Notes under the pieces: model-generated
Databases searched by the model: none
Seen by the model: only the letters and a program-made list of their open reading frames with translations
Told to the model about the DNA's origin: nothing
Shown: positions 7,790-18,223 of the stretch, piece by piece
How positions within the stretch are numbered: position 1 is the first letter of the stretch
Layout: the number at the start of each line of letters is the position of its first letter
Assembly (NCBI GenBank): GCA_030550395.1
Contig: JAUQPL010000004.1
Span: 61,839-125,838, forward strand
Direction: 5' to 3'
Origin: Bacteroidota bacterium
Lineage (GTDB): Bacteria; Bacteroidota; Ignavibacteria; Kapaibacteriales; HRBIN21
DNA length: 64,000 bases
Position numbers and translations under genes: made by a program

Positions 7790-8413
7790 TCAGGCCCGTT
7801 GAAAGGGTTCTTGGGTTCCCTCCATAGGCACCGTCCCAGCATTGATAGTAGACATAGCTTTCTGGAGGCCATATTGGACAAGGTATTCCAAGGCAGACAC
7901 TGCACGTCGGACCATAGCGTCCCGTTCGGCTATTTCTTCGGGGGCGAAGGGGGAGAGCACGTACTCTGTCATCTGACCCCGGGGGAAGTTACGTCCGATG
8001 CCGCACCGGAGCCGTGGGATATCGCCGGTTCCCAAACATTCGATGACCGAGGCCATGCCGTTGTGACCACCAGCGCTACCGGAGGCTTTCAGGTGAATCC
8101 TCCCCAGAGGGAAGTTGAGTTCGTCCAGTACGATGACGATGTGGTCGGTGGGGATAGCTGTTAACTGTTGAGCACCACGGACGGCTTCCCCGGAGCGGTT
8201 CATGTACGTCAGTGGGAGGAGGGTCAGGACGGGGTGTCCAGCGATGGAAAGCAGCGCCTCCATCCACGGTCCCTTTCCTCGGTGCCAATGCCCGCCGTAG
8301 CGTTCTGCCAGAGCGCAGACGACCCTCCAGCCGATGTTATGCCGTGTTTCGGCGTACTCCGGTCCGGGATTCCCCAGACCGACGATAAGCCATTCTGCCC
8401 TTGGTTTCTCCAT
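7790..8413 (-). CDS. pth: Peptidyl-tRNA hydrolase
   Basis: A 207-aa enzyme that frees tRNA from stalled peptidyl-tRNA in the cytoplasm. The signature VGLGNPGPEYAETRHNIGW carries the catalytic His (RHN), TYMNRSGEAV the conserved Asn, VLDELNFPLG the Asp, and SAGGHNGM the second Asn. The ATG at 8413 (MEKPRAEWLIVGLG) is chosen because a longer frame would run into the divergent gene at 8536. The T9SS protein gene follows 62 bases later on the same strand. Length is slightly above the usual 190-200 aa owing to a short C-terminal tail. Confidence 0.95.
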   Translation of the reverse strand: MEKPRAEWLIVGLGNPGPEYAETRHNIGWRVVCALAERYGGHWHRGKGPWMEALLSIAGHPVLTLLPLTYMNRSGEAVRGAQQLTAIPTDHIVIVLDELNFPLGRIHLKASGSAGGHNGMASVIECLGTGDIPRLRCGIGRNFPRGQMTEYVLSPFAPEEIAERDAMVRRAVSALEYLVQYGLQKAMSTINAGTVPMEGTQEPFQRA

Positions 8414-8535
8414 AGGGTACACTTCATTGAGTCGGTGCCAGTAGACGCTCCAGTGTCGAGGAAGATTGCGCCGGCGACGGGATGGGTGTCCGTAATATTG
8501 TGGCACTGTGAGTATCACAGCCGTGAGGTTTTCCG

Positions 8536-9117
8536 ATGTGGCGGTACTGTTGGTGGGGTGTAGCACTGTATTGCTTGCTTTCTCTTCCCGGGCTGCTTTG
8601 GGCGCAACCGAGGCCACTGCCGCCGATATCCCCGACTGTAGAGGCAATGGAGCAGCGGATGGGGCGTCCGGCAATGGTTATTGACCCACAACTGGAGGAG
8701 CGCTTACGCCGGGCACAGGATTTGCTTCCTCTTGAAGGGATTTGGGCGCTGCGGTTGGAAAATTTTGATACCACGGGTGGCGATATCCGGATGGTACGAG
8801 AGGATTATACCGTCCAGCTCCTCATTGTTCGCCAGGAGGAAGGGGCACCGGAACGGCTGGTTGCAACGGTCATTCACTCGGAAAGTGAGCGTATCCCCGT
8901 TGGGGCAGTTGTGGCTTCTTTCCAGCCCACGGCCGATCCGCAGTTATATCTTGCCGAATGGCTCTTGCCAGGGAACCCTCCGAGACGGAGCGAGTTGAAG
9001 ATGGAAAGCAGTGCTGTAGCGGTAGCAGAAATCCGTGATGTTCCGCGATACCCGCTTGTAGCAACCCTGCGCTTACTCAAGCTTCGTCCCCGCCCCTGGC
9101 AGCGGTCTCCTCGGTGA
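8536..9117 (+). CDS. Secreted or periplasmic protein of unknown function
   Basis: A 193-aa protein with a clear signal peptide (WWGVALYCLLSLPGLLWAQ, cleavage after residue 23-24). The mature part contains an ALRLENFDTTGGDIRMVRE region and later a PRYPLVATLRLLKLRPRPW end; I recognise no domain. It is transcribed away from pth and is followed by alaS after 65 bases. Similar small secreted proteins of unknown role are common in this bacterial group, but that is a general impression, not a match. Confidence 0.6.
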   Translation: MWRYCWWGVALYCLLSLPGLLWAQPRPLPPISPTVEAMEQRMGRPAMVIDPQLEERLRRAQDLLPLEGIWALRLENFDTTGGDIRMVREDYTVQLLIVRQEEGAPERLVATVIHSESERIPVGAVVASFQPTADPQLYLAEWLLPGNPPRRSELKMESSAVAVAEIRDVPRYPLVATLRLLKLRPRPWQRSPR

Positions 9118-9181
9118 ATGCAGGGTTTAGCTGTCTTCGTCTTTTAGCAGTGTCTGTTGTAATAGCGGGGTACAAGAGCTC

Positions 9182-11758
9182 ATGCAGTGGACCTCCCACC
9201 GGGTTCGGCAGTCGTTTTTGGATTTCTTTGCCGAGCGAGGGCATCGGATTGTGCCCAGTGCACCTGTGATCCCGCATGGTGATCCGACGCTGCTTTTCAC
9301 CAATGCGGGCATGAACCAGTTTAAGGATGTCTTCCTTGGCTTCGGAACTCGGGATTACACCCGGGCTGCCGATACACAGAAGTGCATTCGCGTCAGTGGT
9401 AAGCACAATGATTTGGAGGAGGTGGGCTACGATACGTATCACCACACTTTCTTTGAGATGCTGGGTAACTGGAGTTTCGGCGATTACTACAAAGCCGAAG
9501 CGATTGCGTATGCCTGGGAGCTGTTGACAGGTGTTTGGAAACTGCCGGTAGAGCGGCTCCATGCAACGGTATTCCGCACGGATGATGAGGCCTACGAGCT
9601 ATGGCGGCGATACCTGCCTGCTGAGCGAATCCACCGCTTTGATGAGAAGGACAACTTCTGGGAGATGGGCGATACGGGTCCCTGCGGTCCATGTACGGAA
9701 ATCCATTATGACCGAACGCCGGACTTTAGCGGTGCTCGGCTTGTCAACGCAGGTACGCCGCAGGTTATAGAGATCTGGAACCTCGTATTCATCCAGTACA
9801 ATCGCCGTGCAGATGGCTCACTAGAGGAGCTGCCAGTCAAGCATGTGGACACGGGCATGGGATTGGAGCGAATCTGTTCGGTGCTCCAGGGGGTGGACTC
9901 TAACTATGATACGGACCTGTTCGTACCGCTGATTCGGCGTGTTGAGGAGCTCAGTGGGCGGCGGTATCCTCGGGAGGATGTTCGCCACCCCGATGGGATT
10001 GCAATGCGGGTTATGGTGGATCACATCCGGGCGCTGGCTTTTGCCATCGCTGACGGGGCACTGCCGGGCAATACCGGGCGTGGCTATGTTCTGCGGCGTC
10101 TGCTGCGCCGTGCGGAACGTTTTGCCCGGATGCTAGGATTCCGTGAGCCCGTACTCTGGCGCTTGGTGCCGGTGTTGGTCTCTATCATGGGGGATCCCTT
10201 CCCAGAGTTGCACCAACATCAGCGCACGATTGAACAGGTCATAGAGGCAGAGGAGGCCCACTTCCTACGGACGTTGGACCGTGGACTGCAGCTTTTTGAG
10301 ACCGTGGCGGAAGAGCTCCGGAGACGCCAGCAGTGGGAAATCCCGGGCGAGATTGCTTTCCAGCTTTACGATACGTATGGATTCCCCTTGGATTTGACGG
10401 AGCTCTTAGCCCGTGAGCAGGGCTTCACCGTGGATGTGGAAGGGTTCCAGCGCTTGATGGAAGAGCAACGCCGCCGTTCCCGACAAGCGCAGAAGACGCA
10501 AGCAGTGGAAATCGCCCTCAGTCCCAGACTCCAGCAGTTCCGGAGCGAGTTTACAGGATACGAAGAACTAGAGACGGAAGCGGAGGTGCTTTATGCAGAG
10601 GGCCATCACGTTGTTTTGGAGCGGACACCCTTCTACGTGGAGTCCGGTGGACAGGTCTCGGATACGGGGATTCTGCTTCTTGGCGGGGAAGACTATGTGG
10701 TGGAAGACGTGCGTCGGGTAGGCGAAGCGATTGTCCACGTGTGCGCTCAGGAAGTAGAGCCCCTGGTGGGGCAGCGGGCATTGGCACAGGTGGACCGCCG
10801 TCGCCGGTGGGCGATCATGCGGAATCACTCCGCAACGCACCTGTTGCACGAAGCTCTGCGCCGTGTCTTGGGCTCCCATGTCCAGCAGGCGGGTTCGCTG
10901 GTTGCCCCTGAGTACCTGCGCTTTGATTTCTCCCACTTTGGCAAGATAGAGCCCGCACAGCTTCGGGACATTGAAGCGCTGGTCAACGAAAAAATCCGGG
11001 AAGCTATCCCGGTCCAGACTCGCATTATGCCGCTGGAGCAGGCGCGGAAGATTCCGAACGTCAAGATGTTTTTTGCTGACAAGTACGGCGATATCGTGCG
11101 AGTAGTCATCATTGATGAGCGCTTCTCGGTGGAGCTGTGTGGGGGCACGCATGTGCACAACACCAGCCAAATAGGGCTGTTTGCGCTCACGGGGGAAGAG
11201 GCCGTTGCTGCAGGTGTGCGGCGCGTGGAGGCTGTCACTGGTGAAGGAGTAGAGCAATACGTTGAGCAGCTGCGGCGACGTCTGGAGGAGCAACAACGCC
11301 ATGCGGATCAGCTTGCCGAGCAGCTGCAACGTCTGCAGCGTGAGGTGGAGCAGTTGCAGGTGGAGCGGGAGAGTGCTCGTATCCCGGAATTCCTTGCCCG
11401 AGCCCGCTCCGTTGATGGGATTCGCATTGTAGCTGAACAGGTGCAGCTGTCCACCATTGACCAACTCAAGGCATTGGCTGACCGTATTCGGGCAGCGCTT
11501 GGACGGCAGGGTATTGGGATTGTATCGGCAGTGGTGGAAGGAAAAGTGCACTTAGTCTGCGTCGTCACCCCTGACCTGACGGAGCGCTATCCGGCAGGAC
11601 AGTTGGTTGCTCGGATTTCCCGTGAGTTGGACGGTGGTGGGGGAGGACGTCCCCATTTAGCAACAGCGGGGGGACGGCGTCCGGAGAAATTGTCAGAACT
11701 TCTAGGGCGGATTCCTGAATTAGTGGCCACCTTCGGCTCCGAGAGTGTGCGGACGTGA
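9182..11758 (+). CDS. alaS: Alanine--tRNA ligase
   Basis: An 858-aa class II synthetase that charges tRNA-Ala. The N-terminal catalytic domain (about 1-430) includes [14 protein letters not shown] and [15 protein letters not shown]. The editing domain has HSATHLLH near residue 548, and CGGTH near 652 completes the zinc site that clears mischarged Ser/Gly. A glutamine-rich coiled coil (about 680-735) precedes the C-terminal oligomerisation domain with [14 protein letters not shown]. Length is near the usual 875 aa. The last 39 bases overlap the convergent pta gene. Confidence 0.97.
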   Translation: MQWTSHRVRQSFLDFFAERGHRIVPSAPVIPHGDPTLLFTNAGMNQFKDVFLGFGTRDYTRAADTQKCIRVSGKHNDLEEVGYDTYHHTFFEMLGNWSFGDYYKAEAIAYAWELLTGVWKLPVERLHATVFRTDDEAYELWRRYLPAERIHRFDEKDNFWEMGDTGPCGPCTEIHYDRTPDFSGARLVNAGTPQVIEIWNLVFIQYNRRADGSLEELPVKHVDTGMGLERICSVLQGVDSNYDTDLFVPLIRRVEELSGRRYPREDVRHPDGIAMRVMVDHIRALAFAIADGALPGNTGRGYVLRRLLRRAERFARMLGFREPVLWRLVPVLVSIMGDPFPELHQHQRTIEQVIEAEEAHFLRTLDRGLQLFETVAEELRRRQQWEIPGEIAFQLYDTYGFPLDLTELLAREQGFTVDVEGFQRLMEEQRRRSRQAQKTQAVEIALSPRLQQFRSEFTGYEELETEAEVLYAEGHHVVLERTPFYVESGGQVSDTGILLLGGEDYVVEDVRRVGEAIVHVCAQEVEPLVGQRALAQVDRRRRWAIMRNHSATHLLHEALRRVLGSHVQQAGSLVAPEYLRFDFSHFGKIEPAQLRDIEALVNEKIREAIPVQTRIMPLEQARKIPNVKMFFADKYGDIVRVVIIDERFSVELCGGTHVHNTSQIGLFALTGEEAVAAGVRRVEAVTGEGVEQYVEQLRRRLEEQQRHADQLAEQLQRLQREVEQLQVERESARIPEFLARARSVDGIRIVAEQVQLSTIDQLKALADRIRAALGRQGIGIVSAVVEGKVHLVCVVTPDLTERYPAGQLVARISRELDGGGGGRPHLATAGGRRPEKLSELLGRIPELVATFGSESVRT

Positions 11759-12739
11759 AGAATCGCTCATCAGGGCGCATATAGCGGCTACAGAGACGAT
11801 ATCCTGCCACCGGCAACCTCGGGACAAATCACAGTATGGGCGCCGGAGCCCTTGCACTAGGGGGCCGATCGCCTGTGCCCCAGCCAATCGCTCGGTGAGC
11901 TTGTAAGCGATATTGCCTGCGTCTAAATTGGGGAAGATGAGCACGTTGGCTCGTCCTGCAACGGGTGAGTGGGGGGCTTTGCGGGCAGCAACTTCCGGCA
12001 CTAGTGCCGCATCGCCCTGGAGTTCCCCGTCTGCTAGGTATTGGGGATATCGCTGCTGGAAGATACGGACTGCATGCTGAACCTTCTCCACCAGGGGATG
12101 CTGAGCGCTGCCTTTTGTAGAGAAAGACAGGAAGGCGATCCGAGGCTCTTCTTGGAGTACCCGTTCAACGTTCTGTGCTGTGCAGTAGGCGATTTCTGCT
12201 AGCTCTTCCGGTGTGGGATCAGGCACAACCCCGGCATCGGCGTAGACCAGTACTTGATCGGGAAAGACCATCAGGAAGTAGCTACTGACAACGCTGATGC
12301 CCGGTGCCACCCCTACGCTCCACAGGGCAGCGCGCAACACGTCCGCTGTTGTGGATAGCGAGCCGGCGACGCATCCATCCACTTCGCCGGCATCCAGAAG
12401 AAGACCAGCAAAGAGGAGAGGATGTTGCGAATGTTGGCGAGCTTCCTGGAGACTCATCCCTTTATGCCGGCGCCGATGCCAGAGCCGTTCGGCGAAGAGT
12501 TCCCTCTGCGGTGCATGCTCAGGAGACACGATCGGAATATCGGTCAAGGGGATGTTGTGCTGTTGTGCCAGGGCAGTAATGCGCTCTTCGTTTCCAACAA
12601 GTATGGGCTCTACGATTCCGCGATCGGCCAGTTCCCGAACTGCGCGGAGCGTCCGCTCGTCCTCGGCATCTGGGAATGCAATTCGGCGGTGGAGAGCGGT
12701 GGCACGAGCAAAGAGCCTTTGCATAACCTCCTGGCTCAT
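11720..12739 (-). CDS. pta: Phosphate acetyltransferase
   Basis: A 339-aa single-domain phosphotransacetylase, which interconverts acetyl-CoA and acetyl phosphate. Family blocks are present: [10 protein letters not shown], then [21 protein letters not shown], and a final block with GPLVQGL, DLSRGC and QDIV. There is no N-terminal DRTGG or P-loop extension as in the long enterobacterial form. A phosphate butyryltransferase is less likely given these blocks. No acetate kinase gene lies in the window. The ATG overlaps the lipoprotein stop by 4 bases (ATGA), and the 3' end overlaps alaS by 39 bases. Confidence 0.92.
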   Translation of the reverse strand: MSQEVMQRLFARATALHRRIAFPDAEDERTLRAVRELADRGIVEPILVGNEERITALAQQHNIPLTDIPIVSPEHAPQRELFAERLWHRRRHKGMSLQEARQHSQHPLLFAGLLLDAGEVDGCVAGSLSTTADVLRAALWSVGVAPGISVVSSYFLMVFPDQVLVYADAGVVPDPTPEELAEIAYCTAQNVERVLQEEPRIAFLSFSTKGSAQHPLVEKVQHAVRIFQQRYPQYLADGELQGDAALVPEVAARKAPHSPVAGRANVLIFPNLDAGNIAYKLTERLAGAQAIGPLVQGLRRPYCDLSRGCRWQDIVSVAAICALMSDSSRPHTLGAEGGH

Positions 12740-13731
12740 GGTAGCGGCAGCAGTGCTGTCGTTCCGCTGGGCAGTGATGTGCTCAGTATTGGTTCAGCAC
12801 GGCTTCCCGCTGCAATGATGAGCTGCTGGGGTGTTCCTGCGGTGAGGAACCAGAATTCACCGCGGTTTGGGAGGTACCATAAGTTGCGGATATTCCACTG
12901 CTGGACAAGGCGGATCGAGCCTTGAGAGCGGAGGTCTACCCGAAAAAGTCCTGCAGAAGTTCCCACATAGGCGAAGTCATCGGGTGTTGTGACCAGGCCC
13001 GTCAGCCGGATGCGAGCGGAATCGGCAGAGGTGGAAAGCGGAATACTCTTCACCAGACGCAGTGGGCGGAGACGAATCAGACTCAGCCTCGGGGCTCGCA
13101 GTGTCGCTGCGCTGTCGTCTCCACTTCCGATACTTGCGACCACTAACTCTTGCGCGCCTTCCCGCAACGCTATAAAGCGGGGTCTCGGCGGAAGTGGGAG
13201 GGAATCCTGCACTTGCCATGTCCGTGTGTCAAAGACGAGCAGGTACGAGCTTTTCTCTTCCGTGATGTACAACATGGCGTCGGAAGCCGCGACGGCACCG
13301 ATTTGTCCGCCGATGGAGAAGGTTCGTACATATTCGTCGGTGAGGAGGTCAATTAGGCTCAACATCCCGGCGGAGCGATGCCAGATATAGCCGCTAGTTG
13401 CGTTGGGGAAGGCGATGCCATCGGGGGAAGCTGGGAGGTGGAGGCGAGCGCGCCGTTTGTACGAGTTCGCATCCAGCAGTTCCACAGACTTCGGCAGAAA
13501 GAGGAAGAGGGTGTTGCGAAATAGCTCCATGTCCTGGACTGGCGCCGGCAGTGGAGAACCGTTTGCTTGGGCGTAGAGGTCACTTACCACCACGCTATTG
13601 CCGGGTTCGTGGCGAAGCTGCAGTTCCGGTGTATCCGTTGCGAGCAGGAGGTACCAGGAGGGCGAAGTTAGGTCGTAGAATGGTTCACTGCCGCATCCGA
13701 TACAGAGGGCGATGAATAAGAGTGGGAGCAT
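12736..13731 (-). CDS. Putative lipoprotein with beta-propeller-like repeats
   Basis: A 331-aa protein opening with [15 protein letters not shown], a short lipoprotein signal with Cys at residue 13. The rest holds repeated segments such as [19 protein letters not shown] and [14 protein letters not shown], which look like blades of a YncE/WD-type propeller. It is probably anchored in the cell envelope; no catalytic motif is seen. The ATG at 13731 shares one base with the purine nucleoside phosphorylase stop, and the end overlaps pta by 4 bases, so it is translationally coupled on both sides. Confidence 0.65.
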   Translation of the reverse strand: MLPLLFIALCIGCGSEPFYDLTSPSWYLLLATDTPELQLRHEPGNSVVVSDLYAQANGSPLPAPVQDMELFRNTLFLFLPKSVELLDANSYKRRARLHLPASPDGIAFPNATSGYIWHRSAGMLSLIDLLTDEYVRTFSIGGQIGAVAASDAMLYITEEKSSYLLVFDTRTWQVQDSLPLPPRPRFIALREGAQELVVASIGSGDDSAATLRAPRLSLIRLRPLRLVKSIPLSTSADSARIRLTGLVTTPDDFAYVGTSAGLFRVDLRSQGSIRLVQQWNIRNLWYLPNRGEFWFLTAGTPQQLIIAAGSRAEPILSTSLPSGTTALLPLP

Positions 13732-14585
13732 CAGGCTGACTCTTGGGATTGGGATAGCCGTGCAACGAGGGCTGTGACGAGCTGCGTCATCTTGGGTTCG
13801 GCTTGGCGGGCTGCCTGGAGGACTTCCTCCAGCGAAAGCGGCTGTAAGGCGTCGGGGAAGCATTCGTCGGTTAGGATGGAGAGTCCGAAGACCTCCATAC
13901 TCATGTGACGGGCGACGATGACTTCCGGCACAGTGCTCATTCCGACAGCGTCGGCACCGATGAGGCGAAGGAAGCGATACTCCGCCCGGGTTTCCAGGCT
14001 CGGGCCAGGAAGGGCGACGTAGACCCCTTTTTGCAGCTTCAAGCGCAGCTCTAAGGCAATCTCCTCTGCCAGTTCAATGAGCCGCCGTGAGTATGGTTCG
14101 CTCATATCAGGGAAGCGTGGACCGAGGGTGTCATCGTTGGGACCAATCAGGGGATTATCGCCCATCAGATTGATGTGGTCGATGATGACCATCAAGTCAC
14201 CGCGCCGGAAAAGTGGGTTGAGGGCTCCTGCGGCGTTGGAGATAATGAGCGTTCGCACACCCAAGGCGAAAAGAACGCGGACGGGAAAGGTGACCTGCTG
14301 GAGGGTGTAGCCTTCGTAGCGGTGGAAGCGTCCTTGGAGTGCCACAACTGGACATCCGGCAAGGCGTCCGAAGATGAGACGCCCCTTGTGAGATTCAACG
14401 GTGGAGACAGGGAAGTGCGGAAGGTTCTCGTATGGAATGGCACATTCTTGTTCAATCTTCTCCGCCAACTCGCCAAGTCCTGTGCCCAGGATGATGCCAA
14501 TGGACGGTGTTGACTGAGTCGTCAGGCGGATGACCTCAACGGCTTCTTGCATCTGCTGGCGGAGCAGAGAAACAGGGGCACTCAT
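13731..14585 (-). CDS. Purine-nucleoside phosphorylase (trimeric type)
   Basis: A 284-aa trimeric-type PNP, which splits purine nucleosides with phosphate to the free base and ribose-1-phosphate. Signature parts include GIILGTGLGELAE (phosphate loop), VALQGRFHRYEGY, SNAAGALNP, and GMSTVPEVIVARH. At the base-specificity position it has LTDECFPD rather than the Asn of mammalian PNP, so 6-oxopurine preference should not be assumed. It overlaps yggS upstream by 4 bases and the lipoprotein by 1 base. Symbol is left blank because punA, deoD and pnp are used unevenly. Confidence 0.92.
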   Translation of the reverse strand: MSAPVSLLRQQMQEAVEVIRLTTQSTPSIGIILGTGLGELAEKIEQECAIPYENLPHFPVSTVESHKGRLIFGRLAGCPVVALQGRFHRYEGYTLQQVTFPVRVLFALGVRTLIISNAAGALNPLFRRGDLMVIIDHINLMGDNPLIGPNDDTLGPRFPDMSEPYSRRLIELAEEIALELRLKLQKGVYVALPGPSLETRAEYRFLRLIGADAVGMSTVPEVIVARHMSMEVFGLSILTDECFPDALQPLSLEEVLQAARQAEPKMTQLVTALVARLSQSQESA

Positions 14586-15343
14586 GCATCCTGCCCGTGA
14601 GCTGAAGGAACATTTTTCGGAAGTTTCGGTGGACGCTCGCCGAAGAGGGCAGTTCCAATACGCAGGAGGGTTGCTCCCTCTTCAACGGCGATTTCGTAGT
14701 CGGCGCTCATACCCATGGACAAATGGGGGAAGTCTTCCGGTGTGGTGCCGTATCGCTGGCGGAGCTCGTCGCGGAGTTGACGAAGTAGGCGGAATTCCGC
14801 TCGGACCCGCTCCGCCGTTGCTGGAGCTGGAATGGTCATAAGCCCGTAGAGCCGGACGAATGGGAGTCGAAGTACAGTTTCCGCCAGGGAGAAGACCTCT
14901 TCTGGAGCACAGCCGTGTTTGCTCTGTTCTCCCGATGTGTTGACCTGAAGGAGGATTGCTACGGGCTTCCCTGTCCGCTCTCCCCAACGGTTGAGGGCTT
15001 CCGCTGCACGTGCGGAGTCAACCCCATGAATGAGGGTAGCCCGCGGGGCGATGAGATTGACCTTGTTGGTCTGCACGTGTCCGATAAAGTGCCATTCCAC
15101 GGTGTAACCCCGCTGTTGCAGGTAGTCTGCCTTCATCCGGAGTTCTTGGGCGTAGTTCTCACCGAAGCAGTAAATGCCGGCGTGAACGGCCGATTCGAGC
15201 ATTTCTGGTGGGTGTCCTTTGGAGACGGCGATGATGCGAATTTCGGCCGCATCCCGTCCTACGGCGGTAGCGCGTTCCCGTATATGCTCGAGCAGCTTCT
15301 GCCAGCGTTGGGCCAGAAGTTCAGGCTGCAGTAGCGGATGCAT
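14582..15343 (-). CDS. YggS family pyridoxal-phosphate homeostasis protein
   Basis: A 253-aa YggS/PROSC protein, a PLP carrier that folds like the N-terminal barrel of alanine racemase. IIAVSKGHPP holds the PLP-binding Lys, and further family blocks are FGENYAQELRMKA, WHFIGHVQTNKV, VNTSGEQSKHG, GLMTIPAPA, and LSMGMSADYEIAVEEGATLLRIG. The ATG at 15343 (MHPLLQPELL) is preferred over a TTG three codons upstream. It lies 18 bases downstream of the symporter gene and overlaps the phosphorylase gene by 4 bases. Confidence 0.93.
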   Translation of the reverse strand: MHPLLQPELLAQRWQKLLEHIRERATAVGRDAAEIRIIAVSKGHPPEMLESAVHAGIYCFGENYAQELRMKADYLQQRGYTVEWHFIGHVQTNKVNLIAPRATLIHGVDSARAAEALNRWGERTGKPVAILLQVNTSGEQSKHGCAPEEVFSLAETVLRLPFVRLYGLMTIPAPATAERVRAEFRLLRQLRDELRQRYGTTPEDFPHLSMGMSADYEIAVEEGATLLRIGTALFGERPPKLPKNVPSAHGQDA

Positions 15344-15361
15344 TGCGTACAAAAATAGGAT

Positions 15362-16624
15362 TCAGCTGGCTTCCTGGCTGGAGTTCTCCCAAGAGTTCAC
15401 AAGCACACAAGCGACGGCATCACTGGTGACGTTGACCACCGTGCGGCTCATATCCAGCAGACGGTCAACACCAAGGATCAGGGCAAGCCCTTCCTGAGGA
15501 ATCCCGAGGTTTTGCAGAATTACTATCAACATGACTATTCCGGCTCCCGGCACAGGGGCTGCTCCGATAGAAGCGGCGATAGCCATGGCCATTAATGCTA
15601 CTAGGGCACCGAAGCTGAGCTCAATACCGTAGAGCTGCGTCAAGAACAAGGTTGCTACGGCTTGGTAGAGGCTGGTTCCGTCCATGTTTACAGTTGCTCC
15701 CAAAGGAAGCACGAAGCCTGCAATTTCTTGGCGTACACCTAAATGGTGGTGACATACGGACATGGTGGTCGGCAGTGTGGCTGCACTGGAGCTAGTGGAG
15801 AAGGCAACCATCTGTGCCGGTAGCAGAGCGCGATAGAAGGCCAAAACAGGCGTGCGGGTCAACAGGCGTAGTATGAGTGGGTAGACGGCGGCAAGCATGA
15901 ATGCCAGCCCAGCAAGGACGGAGAGGCTGTATAGCCCCAGCGCTGACAGGAGCGACCAGTCAGCTTGCAGGGCTGCCATAAGGGCAAAGACTCCTATGGG
16001 GGCAAAGCGCAGGATCAGCCTTATGGCTGCTAGCAATAGCTCCATGAGAGCTTGTAAAAGGCCCCGGAGCGGTGAACTCTGCTCCGGCGGTACAGTTAGC
16101 AGTGCTGCCCCTAGCAGTAGTGTTGCCAGGATAACTTGAAGCATTCGTTGGTTGTCCTGAGCCGCTGCCAGGAAGTTATCCGGGAACAATTCTACGAGGA
16201 TTTGCAATGGACTTTTTCGCTGCAACTCTTCTGCTGTGCTTTGCCGCTCGGCCAAGAACTGTTCGTATTGCTGTCGGAATGCTACCTGTTGCTCGGCAGA
16301 GATGGCTGCTCCAGGGCGCAGGAGCGTAGCCATCCCGATGCCCGTCAGGACAGCAGCAAAGGTAGAAAGTAGGTAGTACCCCACAGTGCGCATCCCCAGT
16401 CGGGAGAGCCGAGAAAGATTGCCTACGGCTGCAATGCCTTGCAGAAGGGATACAACAACGAGGGGGAGTGCGATGAACTTCAGTAGGGTCAAAAGGAGCT
16501 TTCCCAGTGGGGCAACCCAGGCAGCTGTGAAGCCGGATAAATTCAGGGGTTCTTGAAGCAAACTCCAGGCCATTCCAGCCACAAAGCCTATCAAGATTTT
16601 CCAAGGCGTAGAAAGACGCGGCAT
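15362..16624 (-). CDS. Dicarboxylate/amino acid:cation symporter (DAACS family)
   Basis: A 420-aa sodium/proton-coupled carrier for C4-dicarboxylates, glutamate or aspartate in the inner membrane. The signature STSSSAATLPTTM is the HP1 serine-rich loop; ATVNMDGTSLYQAVATLF carries the NMDGT motif; VPGAGIVML matches HP2; and DRLLDMSRTVVNVTSDAVA holds the substrate-binding Asp and Asn. Eight or so helices are visible. It lies 3 bases after the DUF6029 protein gene. The choice between dicarboxylate and amino acid cannot be made from sequence. Confidence 0.92.
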   Translation of the reverse strand: MPRLSTPWKILIGFVAGMAWSLLQEPLNLSGFTAAWVAPLGKLLLTLLKFIALPLVVVSLLQGIAAVGNLSRLSRLGMRTVGYYLLSTFAAVLTGIGMATLLRPGAAISAEQQVAFRQQYEQFLAERQSTAEELQRKSPLQILVELFPDNFLAAAQDNQRMLQVILATLLLGAALLTVPPEQSSPLRGLLQALMELLLAAIRLILRFAPIGVFALMAALQADWSLLSALGLYSLSVLAGLAFMLAAVYPLILRLLTRTPVLAFYRALLPAQMVAFSTSSSAATLPTTMSVCHHHLGVRQEIAGFVLPLGATVNMDGTSLYQAVATLFLTQLYGIELSFGALVALMAMAIAASIGAAPVPGAGIVMLIVILQNLGIPQEGLALILGVDRLLDMSRTVVNVTSDAVACVLVNSWENSSQEAS

Positions 16625-16627
16625 CTC

Positions 16628-18223
16628 CTAAAGCGTAGCTGTCAGGCTCATGCTCAATCCATGGGCTGCAGGCATGTAACGACATACCCCTCCAACGCAG
16701 GCAATGCCTGCACGCTGGCGTCCGTAGCCTATGCTGATCTTCCACCGCTGGAAGAGCACCGTTACAGCAGCTCCGGGATAGTGATGATGGACTCGGTATC
16801 CAGGGCGACCGTAATTGTACTCGTCCCATGCTGTTAGAGCCCAGCGAGGAGACAACGTATACTCCAGCAACGCAAATGCCCAGTGACCTCGGTCCTGGCG
16901 ACTCCACAGGTGTTGGAGTTCCAATCGCAACGTCTGACGAGGAGCGAATGTGTAAGCGATATCGGCAATCGCAATCCAGGTCCAGACAAGTCCGTAGCCT
17001 CGGAGGCCTTCGGAGACGTCACGGTTGTAGACCTGGCGTGTGAGTTGGAGGGTGCCCTTCAGCACGTGGCTCCAGGAGGCTGAATATTCAGCGGTAAATT
17101 CTTCCAAGAAGAGCGTTTTCCCAATGCCGGGGAAGGGGCTCCGATAGCGGAGTTCGCTGGTATGGACTGTGTCCAGCCCGTGAATCCGACAATAGTTGAG
17201 GTTGAGGGTTCCCCCGTCTGTACCCCCGACGAGTGTTCCTTCGGGGAAGGGGAGGATAGCGTCTACGCTGAAGCCGATTTCACCCCCGGGCTGTGTAGCA
17301 TATGCATACAGTGTGGCTAAGCGATAGCTTTGCTGCCGGCTCAGCGGGGGGAGGTAGTTGAGCACGGCGACCGTTCCTGTCGCTGTTCGGTCGGAGTAGA
17401 AGGCCATGTTGTCCACCCGCTTTGCTTGGAGCAGGAAGCTAAGGGAGGCTAGCTCTCCGGACAAGCTTCCATAGAGTCCTGTGCCAGGGTTGTAAGAGTA
17501 GCCGTTCAGTGCGCAGGGATCGTTGTACTTATATGCCCATTCTGCTGTCAGTTGCCAGCTTTGCCATTGCCATGCGGTGCGGAGAGCGTATGCCAAGACA
17601 TTTTCTGGAAGGCGGTATAGAGGGTCTGTATCCGGCTGGTACTTGCTGACGACGGAGGCTCCGAGGCTCCAATGCAGGGGATGACCGACGCCCCAGGCGG
17701 AGGGAGTAAGCTCTATGTCGGCGCCGCGGATGAGCCCATCCCAGTCAAAGAATCGACGTTGTCGGGCAACGAAGGCGCTCAGATGTATCCCCTGACTACG
17801 CCAGCGGAGTCGGACGCCGTCCAGAGCATTGTCAATACCCAGGAGCCGTTCTTCGTACGTGCGCAGGATCATGCCCGAACCGAACTGCTCGTAGAAGCTC
17901 CCGACGGTTAGCTGGAAGTTTGCGTCGTGGTAGTCAATGGAGCGGAATGGGATTCCTGCGCCGGCATAGCGGGGATCGTATCCTTGGAGGGGCTTTAGGT
18001 AAGCCTCGTAGCGTAAACTGAACGTCACTGCCCCAATGCGGTAGCTGAGCGGAAGGTAAGCGTTGAGAGCAAGGCGTTCCGGCACCTCTGGGGCACCGAT
18101 GGCACTGTCGGCGTGATAAGAGCGAAACTCTACCTGGAGTCCACCGCTGACAGTGCCGTTGAGCTGTCCCAGCGTGCTTCCGCAAAGGACGAGGAAAGCA
18201 AGGCTCCAGAGGCGACCGTACAT
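16628..18223 (-). CDS. DUF6029-type outer-membrane protein
   Basis: A 531-aa protein with a signal peptide (LWSLAFLVLCGSTLGQ) and a long barrel-like body rich in alternating aromatic residues. Features recalling the Bacteroidota DUF6029 family are the GSFYEQFGSGMILRTYEE region near residue 107 and the near-terminal GYGRQRAGIACVGGVCRYMP, a cysteine-bearing element of that family. Its role is not known. Its ATG shares one base with the stop of tlpA (TGATG). The family is conserved beside T9SS genes in some members, which I mention only as general knowledge. Confidence 0.7.
   Translation of the reverse strand: MYGRLWSLAFLVLCGSTLGQLNGTVSGGLQVEFRSYHADSAIGAPEVPERLALNAYLPLSYRIGAVTFSLRYEAYLKPLQGYDPRYAGAGIPFRSIDYHDANFQLTVGSFYEQFGSGMILRTYEERLLGIDNALDGVRLRWRSQGIHLSAFVARQRRFFDWDGLIRGADIELTPSAWGVGHPLHWSLGASVVSKYQPDTDPLYRLPENVLAYALRTAWQWQSWQLTAEWAYKYNDPCALNGYSYNPGTGLYGSLSGELASLSFLLQAKRVDNMAFYSDRTATGTVAVLNYLPPLSRQQSYRLATLYAYATQPGGEIGFSVDAILPFPEGTLVGGTDGGTLNLNYCRIHGLDTVHTSELRYRSPFPGIGKTLFLEEFTAEYSASWSHVLKGTLQLTRQVYNRDVSEGLRGYGLVWTWIAIADIAYTFAPRQTLRLELQHLWSRQDRGHWAFALLEYTLSPRWALTAWDEYNYGRPGYRVHHHYPGAAVTVLFQRWKISIGYGRQRAGIACVGGVCRYMPAAHGLSMSLTATL

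Noticed and set aside
10568..11551. Long open frame on the strand opposite alaS
   Set aside because: The plus strand is a clear alanyl-tRNA synthetase; this is its shadow, with no domain or start signal.
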